Below, in pieces: positions 1 through 5,723 of a stretch of 7,004 bases of DNA (position 1 is its first letter; every line of letters starts with the position of its first letter). Origin of the DNA: an uncultured Pirellula sp. (GTDB lineage: Bacteria > Planctomycetota > Planctomycetia > Pirellulales > Pirellulaceae). The position numbers were made by a program, and so were the translations under genes. The stretch is from NCBI GenBank assembly GCA_903837255.1, contig CAILTZ010000487.1, positions 1-7,004 on the forward strand. Reading direction: 5' to 3'. The notes beneath the pieces were generated by a model. The model was not told where the DNA came from. It searched no databases and saw only the letters and a list, made by a program, of their open reading frames with translations.

Positions 1-212
1 CGGCCTCCGCCACCCATGCCACCGCCAGGGCCGCCACCACCAGGGCCACCGCCACCAGGGCCACCGCCACCAGGACCATTGCCGCCGCGGCCTCCGCCGC
101 CCATACCACCACCAGGGCCACCGCCACCAGGGCCACCACCACCAGGGCCATTGCCGCCGCGGCCTCCGCCTCCCATACCACCACCAGGGCCGCCACCACC
201 GGGCATGCCACC
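1..212 (-). repeat. Nested glycine-rich repeat array inside gspK
   Basis: In gspK reading order the array begins near residue 388 and runs off the window. The basic unit is 15 bases encoding GPGGG. Units are grouped into larger blocks: a 14-residue module GPGGGMGGGGRGGN followed by GPGGG copies. On the plus strand the block landmark (cggcctccgcc) occurs at 1, 88 and 160. The complete blocks are therefore 72 bases with two pentamers and 87 bases with three, and differ by exactly one 15-base unit. Differences between copies fall mostly at third codon positions, so the peptide is more conserved than the DNA. All period lengths are multiples of three, so copy-number change would keep the frame. 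The true copy number is unknown because the array is cut off. Confidence 0.93.
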
Positions 213-1373
213 CATAGCGCCCAAGGCACCAAGGCCGCCTGAGCCCGAGCTGGGTCCAAGGGTGCGATAGGCGATCACGAACGTGGCAAGGTCATCGCCG
301 ACGACCGCAGCCAGGTCCGATCGAAGGGTTGTCACATCCTGGGTATTTAGATTCACACGAGGCGATGCGTCGGCGGTCAAATTTCGCTCTTTGGAGTAGA
401 GGGTCAAGTACACAGCCCATCCCAAGCTTGGCGGGGAGGCTTGTTGGCCTTGGGCTGTCCCCGAAGAGCCAGCACCCACTCCACCGGCACCCATACCTCC
501 GGGAGTCATTGAGCCTGACATCATGGCTGCATTGGATTCGCTCGACTCCAAGACTCCGTTTCGGTTCTGATCCAATCCAAAGAGCATGTAAGGCGTAACG
601 CCTCGCACCAAAAGCAATTGCTCGATCGAATTCAAAGGTCCATTGACTGGAGCATAAGGGTTCGGTAACTGAGTGTAGTACTCTCGTTCGGCGCCGAACT
701 CACGGGGTTCATCGTCTGGATCGATGAAATCCAAAATGGCATCTGCGGTGTATTCATCCATGCCTGGCAAAGCCATAAGCAGATCGCGACCGATGCTAGC
801 GCTACTACCGGGTGTTGAACTGCTACTGGATCCTGTTGCTGAGGATCCGGTTGCTGAAGATCCCGATGTTGGCATGATCGAACCGGAGACCGCACCGAGC
901 AGAGCTGCCGGCACCGACAACGCTGCATCGATCGTTGGTAGCACATTGAGATTCAGTCGGGCCGATTCGTTTTGGAGTCCAAAACGCACACCGGAGTACT
1001 TGCCCTCTTCATTCAGGTTCGGAGCGATCAGCGTGTAATTGCAAGGGTTAGCAGGATCGGGACTTTGGAGTACTGGAATCGCCTGAAAGGTGTTCGGATT
1101 GCTGAAACTACCACCGGCTTCGAGTCTTGCAGTGCGGCTATAAGCCACAAAGAGCCTTGCGGCATCGATCCCCGAGTCTGCAGCATATCGAGCCTGGATA
1201 CTCTGTCCGGTGATCCTCGATTCCTCGTGCCCCAAAAGCATCGATTTCATGAACGCCGTCGAGGCCAAAGTCACCGCAGAGATCACAATCAAGACTGCTA
1301 AGAGCAGGAAGCCCCGGCGTGGCTTAGTTCGATGGGCTTGGATGCTATGCTTCGATGGTTTCATGGTTTTCAT
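1..1373 (-). CDS. gspK: GspK, minor (tip) pseudopilin of the type II secretion system, C-terminus cut by window edge
   Basis: GspK is the large minor pseudopilin that caps the T2SS pseudopilus with GspI and GspJ in the periplasm. The 457 codons visible run off the left edge. Residues 1-20 are a basic leader; cleavage is predicted at G21/F22, followed by a hydrophobic helix (about 22-42). Position +5 is Ala, not Glu, as usual for GspK. Family motifs are SARLNLNVLP (137-146), the SAM-like part DAILDFIDPDDEP (211-223), LLLVRGVTPYMLFG (253-266) and PRVNLNT (338-344). Oddities are a Ser/Thr/Gly insert (169-193), an EF-hand-like loop (268-279) and a glycine-rich repeat from 388 to the edge. Already 457 residues, it exceeds typical GspK (roughly 300-380) because of these inserts. 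Its ATG overlaps the gspJ stop as ATGA, suggesting translational coupling. AGGA lies only 2 bases before this ATG and 11 before a second ATG at 1364, so the start is uncertain by three codons. Confidence 0.93.
   Translation of the reverse strand, partial: MKTMKPSKHSIQAHRTKPRRGFLLLAVLIVISAVTLASTAFMKSMLLGHEESRITGQSIQARYAADSGIDAARLFVAYSRTARLEAGGSFSNPNTFQAIPVLQSPDPANPCNYTLIAPNLNEEGKYSGVRFGLQNESARLNLNVLPTIDAALSVPAALLGAVSGSIMPTSGSSATGSSATGSSSSSTPGSSASIGRDLLMALPGMDEYTADAILDFIDPDDEPREFGAEREYYTQLPNPYAPVNGPLNSIEQLLLVRGVTPYMLFGLDQNRNGVLESSESNAAMMSGSMTPGGMGAGGVGAGSSGTAQGQQASPPSLGWAVYLTLYSKERNLTADASPRVNLNTQDVTTLRSDLAAVVGDDLATFVIAYRTLGPSSGSGGLGALGAMGGMPGGGGPGGGMGGGGRGGNGPGGGGPGGGGPGGGMGGGGRGGNGPGGGGPGGGGPGGGGPGGGMGGGG
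537..572 (-). other. EF-hand-like calcium loop in GspK
   Basis: GspK residues 268-279 read DQNRNGVLESSE. This fits the 12-residue EF-hand loop pattern: acidic or amide residues at positions 1, 3 and 5, Gly at 6, a hydrophobic residue at 8 and Glu at 12. It directly follows the conserved VRGVTPYMLFG segment that ends the SAM-like part. Calcium binding is inferred from the pattern, and the flanking helices of a full EF-hand are not evident. Confidence 0.6.
795..869 (-). repeat. Ser/Thr/Gly-rich insert in GspK with a short 15-base tandem repeat
   Basis: This stretch encodes GspK residues 169-193, almost entirely Ser, Thr, Gly and Ala. It sits between the first pilin-like part and the segment beginning RDLLMALPGMDEY. 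At 828-864 a 15-base unit (ggatcctgttgctga and ggatccggttgctga) occurs about 2.4 times and encodes GSSAT repeats. It is probably a flexible linker between subdomains. Confidence 0.75.
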
Positions 1374-2734
1374 AATCCTAAAGAACTCATTCCATTCGAA
1401 GAAGTTCCGCCGGAGGTTGCACTAGCGGGGCTAGCCAACAGAGCGGCACCGGGAATCAGGATGTTCATGGAATACAACTGGATACCGTTCTGCTGCATCA
1501 TCGAGTTGTTCAGCGACGAGAGGGATATCCCTGGGGACATCGGATTGGTTCGGGATGCCGATTCTCGCTGCATGGCGATCGTGACTTTCACGACACTAGG
1601 CAGACCCATCGTGCTAGAGTCCCATTGCGTTTGCCAACCTTCGGGGCCAAAGTAGGAAAAGTCGATCCCTAGCACCTCCGGTGCAATGATCTCTCCGGTT
1701 CGCATCAGCTGTGAGTTGCTTCCTATTTCGTAAGCGTATTGGGTGACCGCACGATCGAGCGAGCGTCGTACCAAACCACCACTCAAACCTGCCGTAGAAG
1801 CACTCGATGAGGTCGCGATCTGAGATGTTAATCTTGCCAGCGGGTCTTGAACGCCATCCCCTCGGGGGGCTTGGACATAGTATCCGACCGTCTTGATATC
1901 GCTGGGCATATCCCCAAGCGATCCGGTGCTCATGGCCCCCTGCTGAATGACATATTCATCAGGACGCGGAAGCCGACTGACATCGATCTCGATCGACGAG
2001 GCGGATCCGAAAATCCCGGGAGGAATCGTCGCCGGTCCAGTCGCAGCGGTGCCTGATGAATCACCCGCCATGCCAGCACCCGCCATGCCAGCACCGGCCA
2101 TGCCTCCACCGGCCGTTGCACCTCCTCCGGTTGCACCTCCACCGGTGCGAGTACCAGCTCCACTCGTTCCGCCGGATGTGTTGCCACTTTGTCGGCCAGT
2201 GCTGCTAGTGCTACTAGTGCTGCCAGTGCTGCCAGTTGGGTTGGTCCCTGACGGGGCCGCGTTCTGGCTCCCACCTGTAGCAGCACCACCTGTAGCTCCA
2301 GCACCGGCACCGGCACCGGCACCGGCACCACCTCCAGCGCTGGCACCACCTGTTGCCGGGGAACCGGTAAGTCCACCCAGGGCACCGCCGGCTGCATTGT
2401 TCACGGCGTTGCCAAGCATCTGATCCAGGCCGCTGGTGTCGTAGGGATAGTACCTGACGGTGGTCCGAACGTCTTCAGCGATCATGTTGAGGATGGCCCT
2501 GGCCATCTGGGCCTGTCGAACGGTGTCTCTGCCTCTTGTCTCATTGACCAAGAACAACTGAACCAATCCACCGATCAAAATCGATACAACAGCGGTCAAT
2601 GCCAACGCCAAAAGCAGTTCAAGCAGCGTAAAGCCCAATGAAGGCCTCGAACTCCGGTGCACTGGTTTGTTTATTTTTAGTTTCGCAGCACTTGGTTTCG
2701 CAGTACTTAGCTTCGCAAACAAAGATCGATGCAT
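1370..2734 (-). CDS. gspJ: GspJ, minor (tip) pseudopilin with a long low-complexity insert
   Basis: GspJ is a minor pseudopilin that forms the pseudopilus tip with GspI and GspK. The basic leader ends at a canonical prepilin site, SLG/FTLLELLLALAL, with cleavage after Gly34 and Glu39 at +5, followed by a membrane helix (about 35-60). The globular part holds EDVRTTVRYYPYD (87-99) and IEIDVSRLPRPDEY (248-261). Family-typical segments RSLDRAVTQYAYEI (324-337), LMRTGEI and LPSVVKVTIAM follow. A roughly 126-residue Gly/Ala/Ser/Thr-rich block (112-237) splits the domain just after the first conserved segment, making the protein 454 residues against about 200 for typical GspJ. A second GS-rich stretch ends the protein. 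The ATG at 2734 was chosen: it overlaps the gspI stop by one base (TGATG) and has AGGAGG nine bases upstream. A GTG directly before it (2737) is a possible alternative start. The GspJ call is strong from motifs and position. Confidence 0.93.
   Translation of the reverse strand: MHRSLFAKLSTAKPSAAKLKINKPVHRSSRPSLGFTLLELLLALALTAVVSILIGGLVQLFLVNETRGRDTVRQAQMARAILNMIAEDVRTTVRYYPYDTSGLDQMLGNAVNNAAGGALGGLTGSPATGGASAGGGAGAGAGAGAGATGGAATGGSQNAAPSGTNPTGSTGSTSSTSSTGRQSGNTSGGTSGAGTRTGGGATGGGATAGGGMAGAGMAGAGMAGDSSGTAATGPATIPPGIFGSASSIEIDVSRLPRPDEYVIQQGAMSTGSLGDMPSDIKTVGYYVQAPRGDGVQDPLARLTSQIATSSSASTAGLSGGLVRRSLDRAVTQYAYEIGSNSQLMRTGEIIAPEVLGIDFSYFGPEGWQTQWDSSTMGLPSVVKVTIAMQRESASRTNPMSPGISLSSLNNSMMQQNGIQLYSMNILIPGAALLASPASATSGGTSSNGMSSLGL
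2066..2110 (-). repeat. 15-base tandem repeat, three copies, in gspJ
   Basis: Plus-strand units cgccatgccagcacc (2066-2080), an identical second copy (2081-2095) and a diverged third (2096-2110) encode the AGAGM pattern near GspJ residues 208-223. The two identical copies suggest recent duplication. Confidence 0.85.
2195..2236 (-). repeat. 9-base tandem repeat in gspJ
   Basis: About 4.6 copies of a 9-base unit, plus-strand consensus gccagtgct with variants gctagtgct and actagtgct, encode Ser-Thr-Ser and Ser-Thr-Gly triplets (GspJ residues about 166-179). Confidence 0.85.
2301..2330 (-). repeat. 6-base tandem repeat in gspJ
   Basis: Four perfect copies of gcaccg on the plus strand, followed by a fifth ending in A, encode an alternating Gly-Ala run. 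Perfect hexamer copies are candidates for slippage, and the frame is kept at any copy number. Confidence 0.9.
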
Positions 2735-3240
2735 CACTGGACTCCTCCTGCGGGTGCTCCCGCACCGCTTGATCCTGCCGATGTACCAGTTCCAGTACCT
2801 TGCGTCGGCAGCGTATCGAGCCCTAGGCTAGGGTCGATCATCCATCGAACAATATAAAATAGCTCTTTGTTCTCGTCCATTCCGGCTTGGTCGGTGATGC
2901 TCAGCCTGACCCCGACCATGTTCTTACGCGCGGCCGATTCGGTCTGAAGCCGGTAGTACCAAATCCCCTGAGGAACAATGTCGGTGATCGGCATCCACCC
3001 AGCGGAGCCTTGGACCGAAATAGCTCCCGTAACCACCTCGGCCATCTTGGACTCTGCCAAGATCTGGGCGGTCGCCAATCGGTGTGCAACTAGACCATTG
3101 TCGGTGGCCGTACGAGTGATCGTAGCCAAGATGCCGGCAGACATCGCCAGGATTGCCAGTGCAAGCACAACTTCCAGAAGGCTCATTGCCAACCGAGATC
3201 GGCGATGCAATCGAGATCGGAGCTGAATTTGTTTGCTCAC
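2734..3240 (-). CDS. gspI: GspI, minor (tip) pseudopilin
   Basis: GspI is a minor pseudopilin that nucleates the pseudopilus tip with GspJ and GspK. The 168-residue product has a very basic leader (1-18), then MSLLEVVLALAILAMSAGIL from residue 19, with Glu23 at +5 of the mature helix. Residue -1 is Ala18, not the usual Gly. After the helix come the family-typical ATAQILAESKMAEVVTG (57-73) and a strand region WYYRLQTE with VGVRLSITD. The C-terminus is a short GT/GS/GA-rich tail (147-168) not typical of GspI. The GTG at 3240 was chosen because AAGGAGG stands eight bases upstream and the gene then begins one base after the gspH stop. An upstream in-frame ATG at 3297 would give 187 residues but would overlap gspH by 56 bases and put an unlikely extension before the leader. 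The stop overlaps the gspJ ATG. Confidence 0.92.
   Translation of the reverse strand: MSKQIQLRSRLHRRSRLAMSLLEVVLALAILAMSAGILATITRTATDNGLVAHRLATAQILAESKMAEVVTGAISVQGSAGWMPITDIVPQGIWYYRLQTESAARKNMVGVRLSITDQAGMDENKELFYIVRWMIDPSLGLDTLPTQGTGTGTSAGSSGAGAPAGGVQ
2744..2749 (-). promoter_or_regulatory. Ribosome binding site of gspJ
   Basis: AGGAGG on the minus strand lies within the last codons of gspI, nine bases before the ATG at 2734 and six before the GTG at 2737. It supports translation starting at the gspI/gspJ junction but does not decide between the two adjacent start codons. Confidence 0.75.
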
Positions 3241-3241
3241 T

Positions 3242-3964
3242 TTAATACCCTCCTTGAACTGCAGGACCGGGGGCCACCGACGGGATCGATGTAGCATCTA
3301 CGGAGGTCAACCGAATAGAAGTGGATCTCCCGGTGACTCCTCGTAGTTGGAGTGCCATGCGTCGACCTCGCGAGTCGGCCAGGATGATTTGTGCGGTGGT
3401 GGAAGATCCATCGGGATAGATCAACAGCGGCGAGGAGACTCCGCCAGAGACCGAGGTTCCTACCCCACCCATCGGGACAGACTCCCCTGTCTTTTGCAAC
3501 TCTAATGCGTTCCTGGCATCGACCAGTGTCTCAATGCCCAGAAATTGAACATCCCCTGCAAGCTGCTTGGCATCCCCGCCGAGTTGACCTGAGGAGACTC
3601 CGGCCGTTCCGCCAGCCACGCGATCGGTCTTGACTATACCGCCGGCGTTCATGATCGTAGCACCTGCCGAGGCATCAATGCTTTCGTTGCCACCGAGCCA
3701 CGGACCGATCGAGTAACTGTTTCCGTTGATCGTCGCGCGGAAAACCTGGGCTTGCCCAGTCCGCATCGCCTCGACTCGCGCCTCGTGCAACTCGTTTTGC
3801 AATCTCTCTGCTGACTGCAGCAGACGCCTGCTGTAGATCATCGAATCCAATGTGGGGAAGGCGATTGCCGCCAGCACCACCAGGATAATCAAAACGAGCA
3901 AGACCTCAAAAAGCGTGAAAGCGTTACGACGAGGTGATGTCATCGGAGGTCCCGGATTGTCCAT
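3242..3964 (-). CDS. gspH: GspH-like minor pseudopilin
   Basis: GspH is a minor pseudopilin thought to link the tip complex to the GspG shaft. The 240-residue protein has a short leader (1-15) and a prepilin helix FTLFEVLLVLIILVVLAAIA, with Phe16 at +1 and Glu20 at +5. Residue -1 is Ala15 instead of Gly. The helix continues into SAERLQNELHEARVEAMRTGQ (51-71), the usual GspH pattern. The segment LLIYPDGSSTTAQIIL (180-195), followed by a short hydrophobic strand and TGR, matches the C-terminal GspH strand region. The middle (about 95-175) is Gly-rich and poorly conserved, so the protein is longer than usual (about 150-190). The start ATG overlaps the end of gspG by 41 bases and has AGGAG only three bases upstream; a second ATG at 3943 lacks a clear ribosome site. 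H identity rests partly on position between G and I. Confidence 0.85.
   Translation of the reverse strand: MDNPGPPMTSPRRNAFTLFEVLLVLIILVVLAAIAFPTLDSMIYSRRLLQSAERLQNELHEARVEAMRTGQAQVFRATINGNSYSIGPWLGGNESIDASAGATIMNAGGIVKTDRVAGGTAGVSSGQLGGDAKQLAGDVQFLGIETLVDARNALELQKTGESVPMGGVGTSVSGGVSSPLLIYPDGSSTTAQIILADSRGRRMALQLRGVTGRSTSIRLTSVDATSIPSVAPGPAVQGGY
3249..3255 (-). promoter_or_regulatory. Ribosome binding site that decides the gspI start
   Basis: AAGGAGG on the minus strand, inside the last codons of gspH, lies eight bases before the GTG at 3240. This is the strongest Shine-Dalgarno match in the window and favours the GTG over the upstream ATG at 3297. Confidence 0.85.
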
Positions 3965-4334
3965 CCGCTCCTAAGCTTCTGAGCTCGAAGGTCGAACCGT
4001 TGACTTTGTATTCGTAAGGACGATTCCAGGGATCTACAGGGATCTTGTCGAGCATCTTGGTCCAGTCCCCTGGGTTTGCCAAATCCGCAGGTTGGGTCAT
4101 GAGTGCATCGAGCGACGAGGGAAGTTGCTGCATCATCAGCTGATACTGCTTGACTGACGAAGCGAGCTGTGCCAATTGAGCCGTTGCGGCTCGCTTGTTG
4201 GCTTGGTCGAGCACTCCGGTGAAGTTCCGAATCGCAAACCCGGCGATAACAACCAAAATGATCAACACGAGCATGACTTCCAGAAGGGTGAACGCGCGAC
4301 GGAAGCTTCTACGAGACCTACGACTGATTTTCAT
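3924..4334 (-). CDS. gspG: GspG, major pseudopilin of the type II secretion system
   Basis: GspG is the major subunit of the periplasmic pseudopilus shaft. The 136-residue precursor has a basic leader (1-14, many Arg) and the prepilin helix FTLLEVMLVLIILVVIAGFA with Phe15 at +1 and Glu19 at +5. Ala14 is at -1 instead of Gly. The long helix runs on through ANKRAATAQLAQLASSVKQYQ. The C-terminal signature is well kept: IPVDPWNRPYEYKV (98-111), then the calcium loop SLGADGQSGTSDDI (120-133), where Asp124, Asp131 and Asp132 are likely ligands. In the usual YPTxxQGLxAL position it reads LPSSLDALM. Length is normal for the family, with no low-complexity insert, unlike its neighbours. GAGGAA lies six bases before the ATG. 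The 112-base gap upstream is the widest in the operon, which fits separate control of this abundant subunit, although no firm promoter was found. Confidence 0.95.
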   Translation of the reverse strand: MKISRRSRRSFRRAFTLLEVMLVLIILVVIAGFAIRNFTGVLDQANKRAATAQLAQLASSVKQYQLMMQQLPSSLDALMTQPADLANPGDWTKMLDKIPVDPWNRPYEYKVNGSTFELRSLGADGQSGTSDDITSS

Positions 4335-4446
4335 AACCTATTCCTCTGATTCGTTTTTTAAAAAATTCGCTTTTAAACAATACGTTTTTGGTGCGTTTTA
4401 CATCACCTTAAGTTTGATTCTACAGAACGTGCTTTCCGATTCCACT
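4335..4446 (-). other. AT-rich gap between gspF and gspG, possible internal promoter
   Basis: This 112-base gap is distinctly AT-rich compared with the genes around it. It contains a perfect 12-base palindrome TTTTTTAAAAAA (4354-4365). A minus-strand TAGAAT (4417-4422) is one mismatch from a -10 box, but only a poor -35 lies at the right distance. No GC-rich hairpin followed by T residues was seen, so a terminator is not supported. An extra promoter for the major pseudopilin, or an mRNA processing site, is a reasonable guess only. Confidence 0.3.
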
Positions 4447-5652
4447 TTACCCAAGCGTATTGGCGCTGTTGAGGACCGGCAGCATCAGCGCCAGCACCAC
4501 AAACATGACCAAGCCTGCCAGGATCAGCAACATGACCGGTTCGAGGAGCCGGATCACCGTTTCGAGTCGCCGAAAAGTAGTTCTCTCCAAATTCTCTGCG
4601 ATATTGACCAGGACTGTATCGAGCGTGTTGGATTCCTCAGCGACCGAGATCATCTCGACGACCGTGGGGGGAAAGTGTCCGGACTTCTCCAACTGCTTGG
4701 CGAGTCTCTGTCCGGCTGTAATTTCCGTACTAGCAGACGCGATCGCTTCGGAGAGAATCTTGTTTCCCGCGGCGTTTCGACTGATGTCGAGCGACCTAAG
4801 GATAGGAACCCCGTTCTTGAGCAAAGTTCCGAGAACTCGGCAAAAACGAGCCACAGCAAGATTCAAAAAGACCCCGCCGATGAGCGGCGTCTTGATCTTG
4901 ACCAAATCGGCTCGGTACTGGCCTTCGGAGGTTTCCAAATACTTCTTGAGGAGCAAAACCGAACCGGCGATGAGTCCTAGGACCACCCACCAGTAGTTCT
5001 GCACGAACTTGCTAATCCCCAGCAAAATTTCAGTCGCCATCGGCAAACCTTCTTTGGATCGCATGCTCTGAAAGATGCCTTCGAATTTCGGCACGAAGAA
5101 AATCAAAAGCACGGTAACAACCACGACTCCGACCCCCATGACGAACACAGGGTAAGCAAGTGCGCCGAGTGTTTTGCCTTTGAGCTCTTCTTGCTGCTCG
5201 ACAAATCCGGAGACTCGCTCAAGTGCGTCTTCTAGGAATCCGCCTTCGCTTCCAGCGCGAGTCATGTTGACGGCCATATCGTTGAAGATCCTCGGATAGC
5301 GGGCCATGGCATCCGGCAGTGATTCTCCCTCTTCGACTTTGGCTTTAATCTCTGCGATGGCGTTTCGGAGTGTTCGGCTAGACCCACTCTGTTGCGAGAG
5401 CACTGACAGAGCCTTGAGCATCGGGACTCCGCTTCGCAACAAAGAAGCCATCTGGCCGTAGAAAGACGCCATCTGTGCGCCACCAACCCGACCGGTCTTG
5501 CGCACCTGCTTGGTTTTGTCGACCTTGATCGAAATCGGGAACAAGGACTTAGAGCCCAGCTGCATCGCTGCGTCACGACTGCTCGCTGCGCTGACCGTTC
5601 CGGTGACGGATTTACCCGCAAGGTCTCTTGCGATGTAAGCGAAATCAGGCAT
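4447..5652 (-). CDS. gspF: GspF, inner-membrane platform protein of the type II secretion system
   Basis: GspF is the polytopic inner-membrane protein that works with the GspE ATPase to add pseudopilin subunits to the growing pseudopilus. At 401 residues it has normal family length. It opens with the typical MPDFAYIARDLAGKSVTGTV and has two homologous cytoplasmic helical domains. The first is about 62-165 (FYGQMASLLRSGVPMLKAL); the second is about 265-365 (RFCRVLGTLLKNGVPILRSL). Three membrane segments are visible: about 167-187, 219-236 and 366-394. The repeated domain-end motif, usually close to GExSGxL, reads AGSEGGFL (133-140) in the first copy and AEESNTLD (338-345) in the second, so both conserved glycines are altered in the second. 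GAGG lies six bases before the ATG. The 71-base gap from gspE holds no gene. PilC of type IV pili is the alternative, but the GspG-K neighbours make GspF the better name. Confidence 0.95.
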   Translation of the reverse strand: MPDFAYIARDLAGKSVTGTVSAASSRDAAMQLGSKSLFPISIKVDKTKQVRKTGRVGGAQMASFYGQMASLLRSGVPMLKALSVLSQQSGSSRTLRNAIAEIKAKVEEGESLPDAMARYPRIFNDMAVNMTRAGSEGGFLEDALERVSGFVEQQEELKGKTLGALAYPVFVMGVGVVVVTVLLIFFVPKFEGIFQSMRSKEGLPMATEILLGISKFVQNYWWVVLGLIAGSVLLLKKYLETSEGQYRADLVKIKTPLIGGVFLNLAVARFCRVLGTLLKNGVPILRSLDISRNAAGNKILSEAIASASTEITAGQRLAKQLEKSGHFPPTVVEMISVAEESNTLDTVLVNIAENLERTTFRRLETVIRLLEPVMLLILAGLVMFVVLALMLPVLNSANTLG

Positions 5653-5723
5653 ACAGAACCTCGCTACTTCGGCTCCTATCGATTGAGATCACCATAGTTG
5701 ACACTTTATGCATCTTCACGAAA

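Larger units (their letters stand above)
2024..2401 (-). repeat. Low-complexity block encoding the GspJ insert
   Basis: This block of about 126 codons encodes mainly Gly, Ala, Ser and Thr, with Met, Pro and Asn scattered in. It contains at least three separate short tandem arrays (6-, 9- and 15-base units), all multiples of three. It interrupts the otherwise recognisable GspJ domain. On the opposite strand it gives a long open Pro/Ala frame, which is a compositional shadow. Confidence 0.85.

Noticed and set aside
1..212. CRISPR array or intergenic satellite
   Set aside because: There are no unique spacers between repeats, and the period is a codon multiple that continues the gspK frame without a stop.
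16..270. Plus-strand proline-rich open frame opposite the gspK glycine repeat
   Set aside because: Complement of the GPGGG array. gspK shows clear family motifs in its own frame, so this is a shadow.
1930..2397. Second minus-strand open frame within gspJ
   Set aside because: It shares the strand but not the frame with gspJ, contains no recognisable motif, and exists because the repeats are free of stops in several frames.
1947..2423. Long plus-strand open frame, Pro/Ala-rich, opposite the gspJ insert
   Set aside because: It is the complement of the Gly/Ala/Ser-rich codons of gspJ; GC-rich repeats lack stop codons on both strands. No ribosome site or known domain.
3241..3297. Upstream ATG (3297) as the start of gspI
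   Set aside because: It would overlap gspH by 56 bases and add a non-typical 19-residue extension, while the GTG at 3240 has an excellent ribosome site at ideal spacing.
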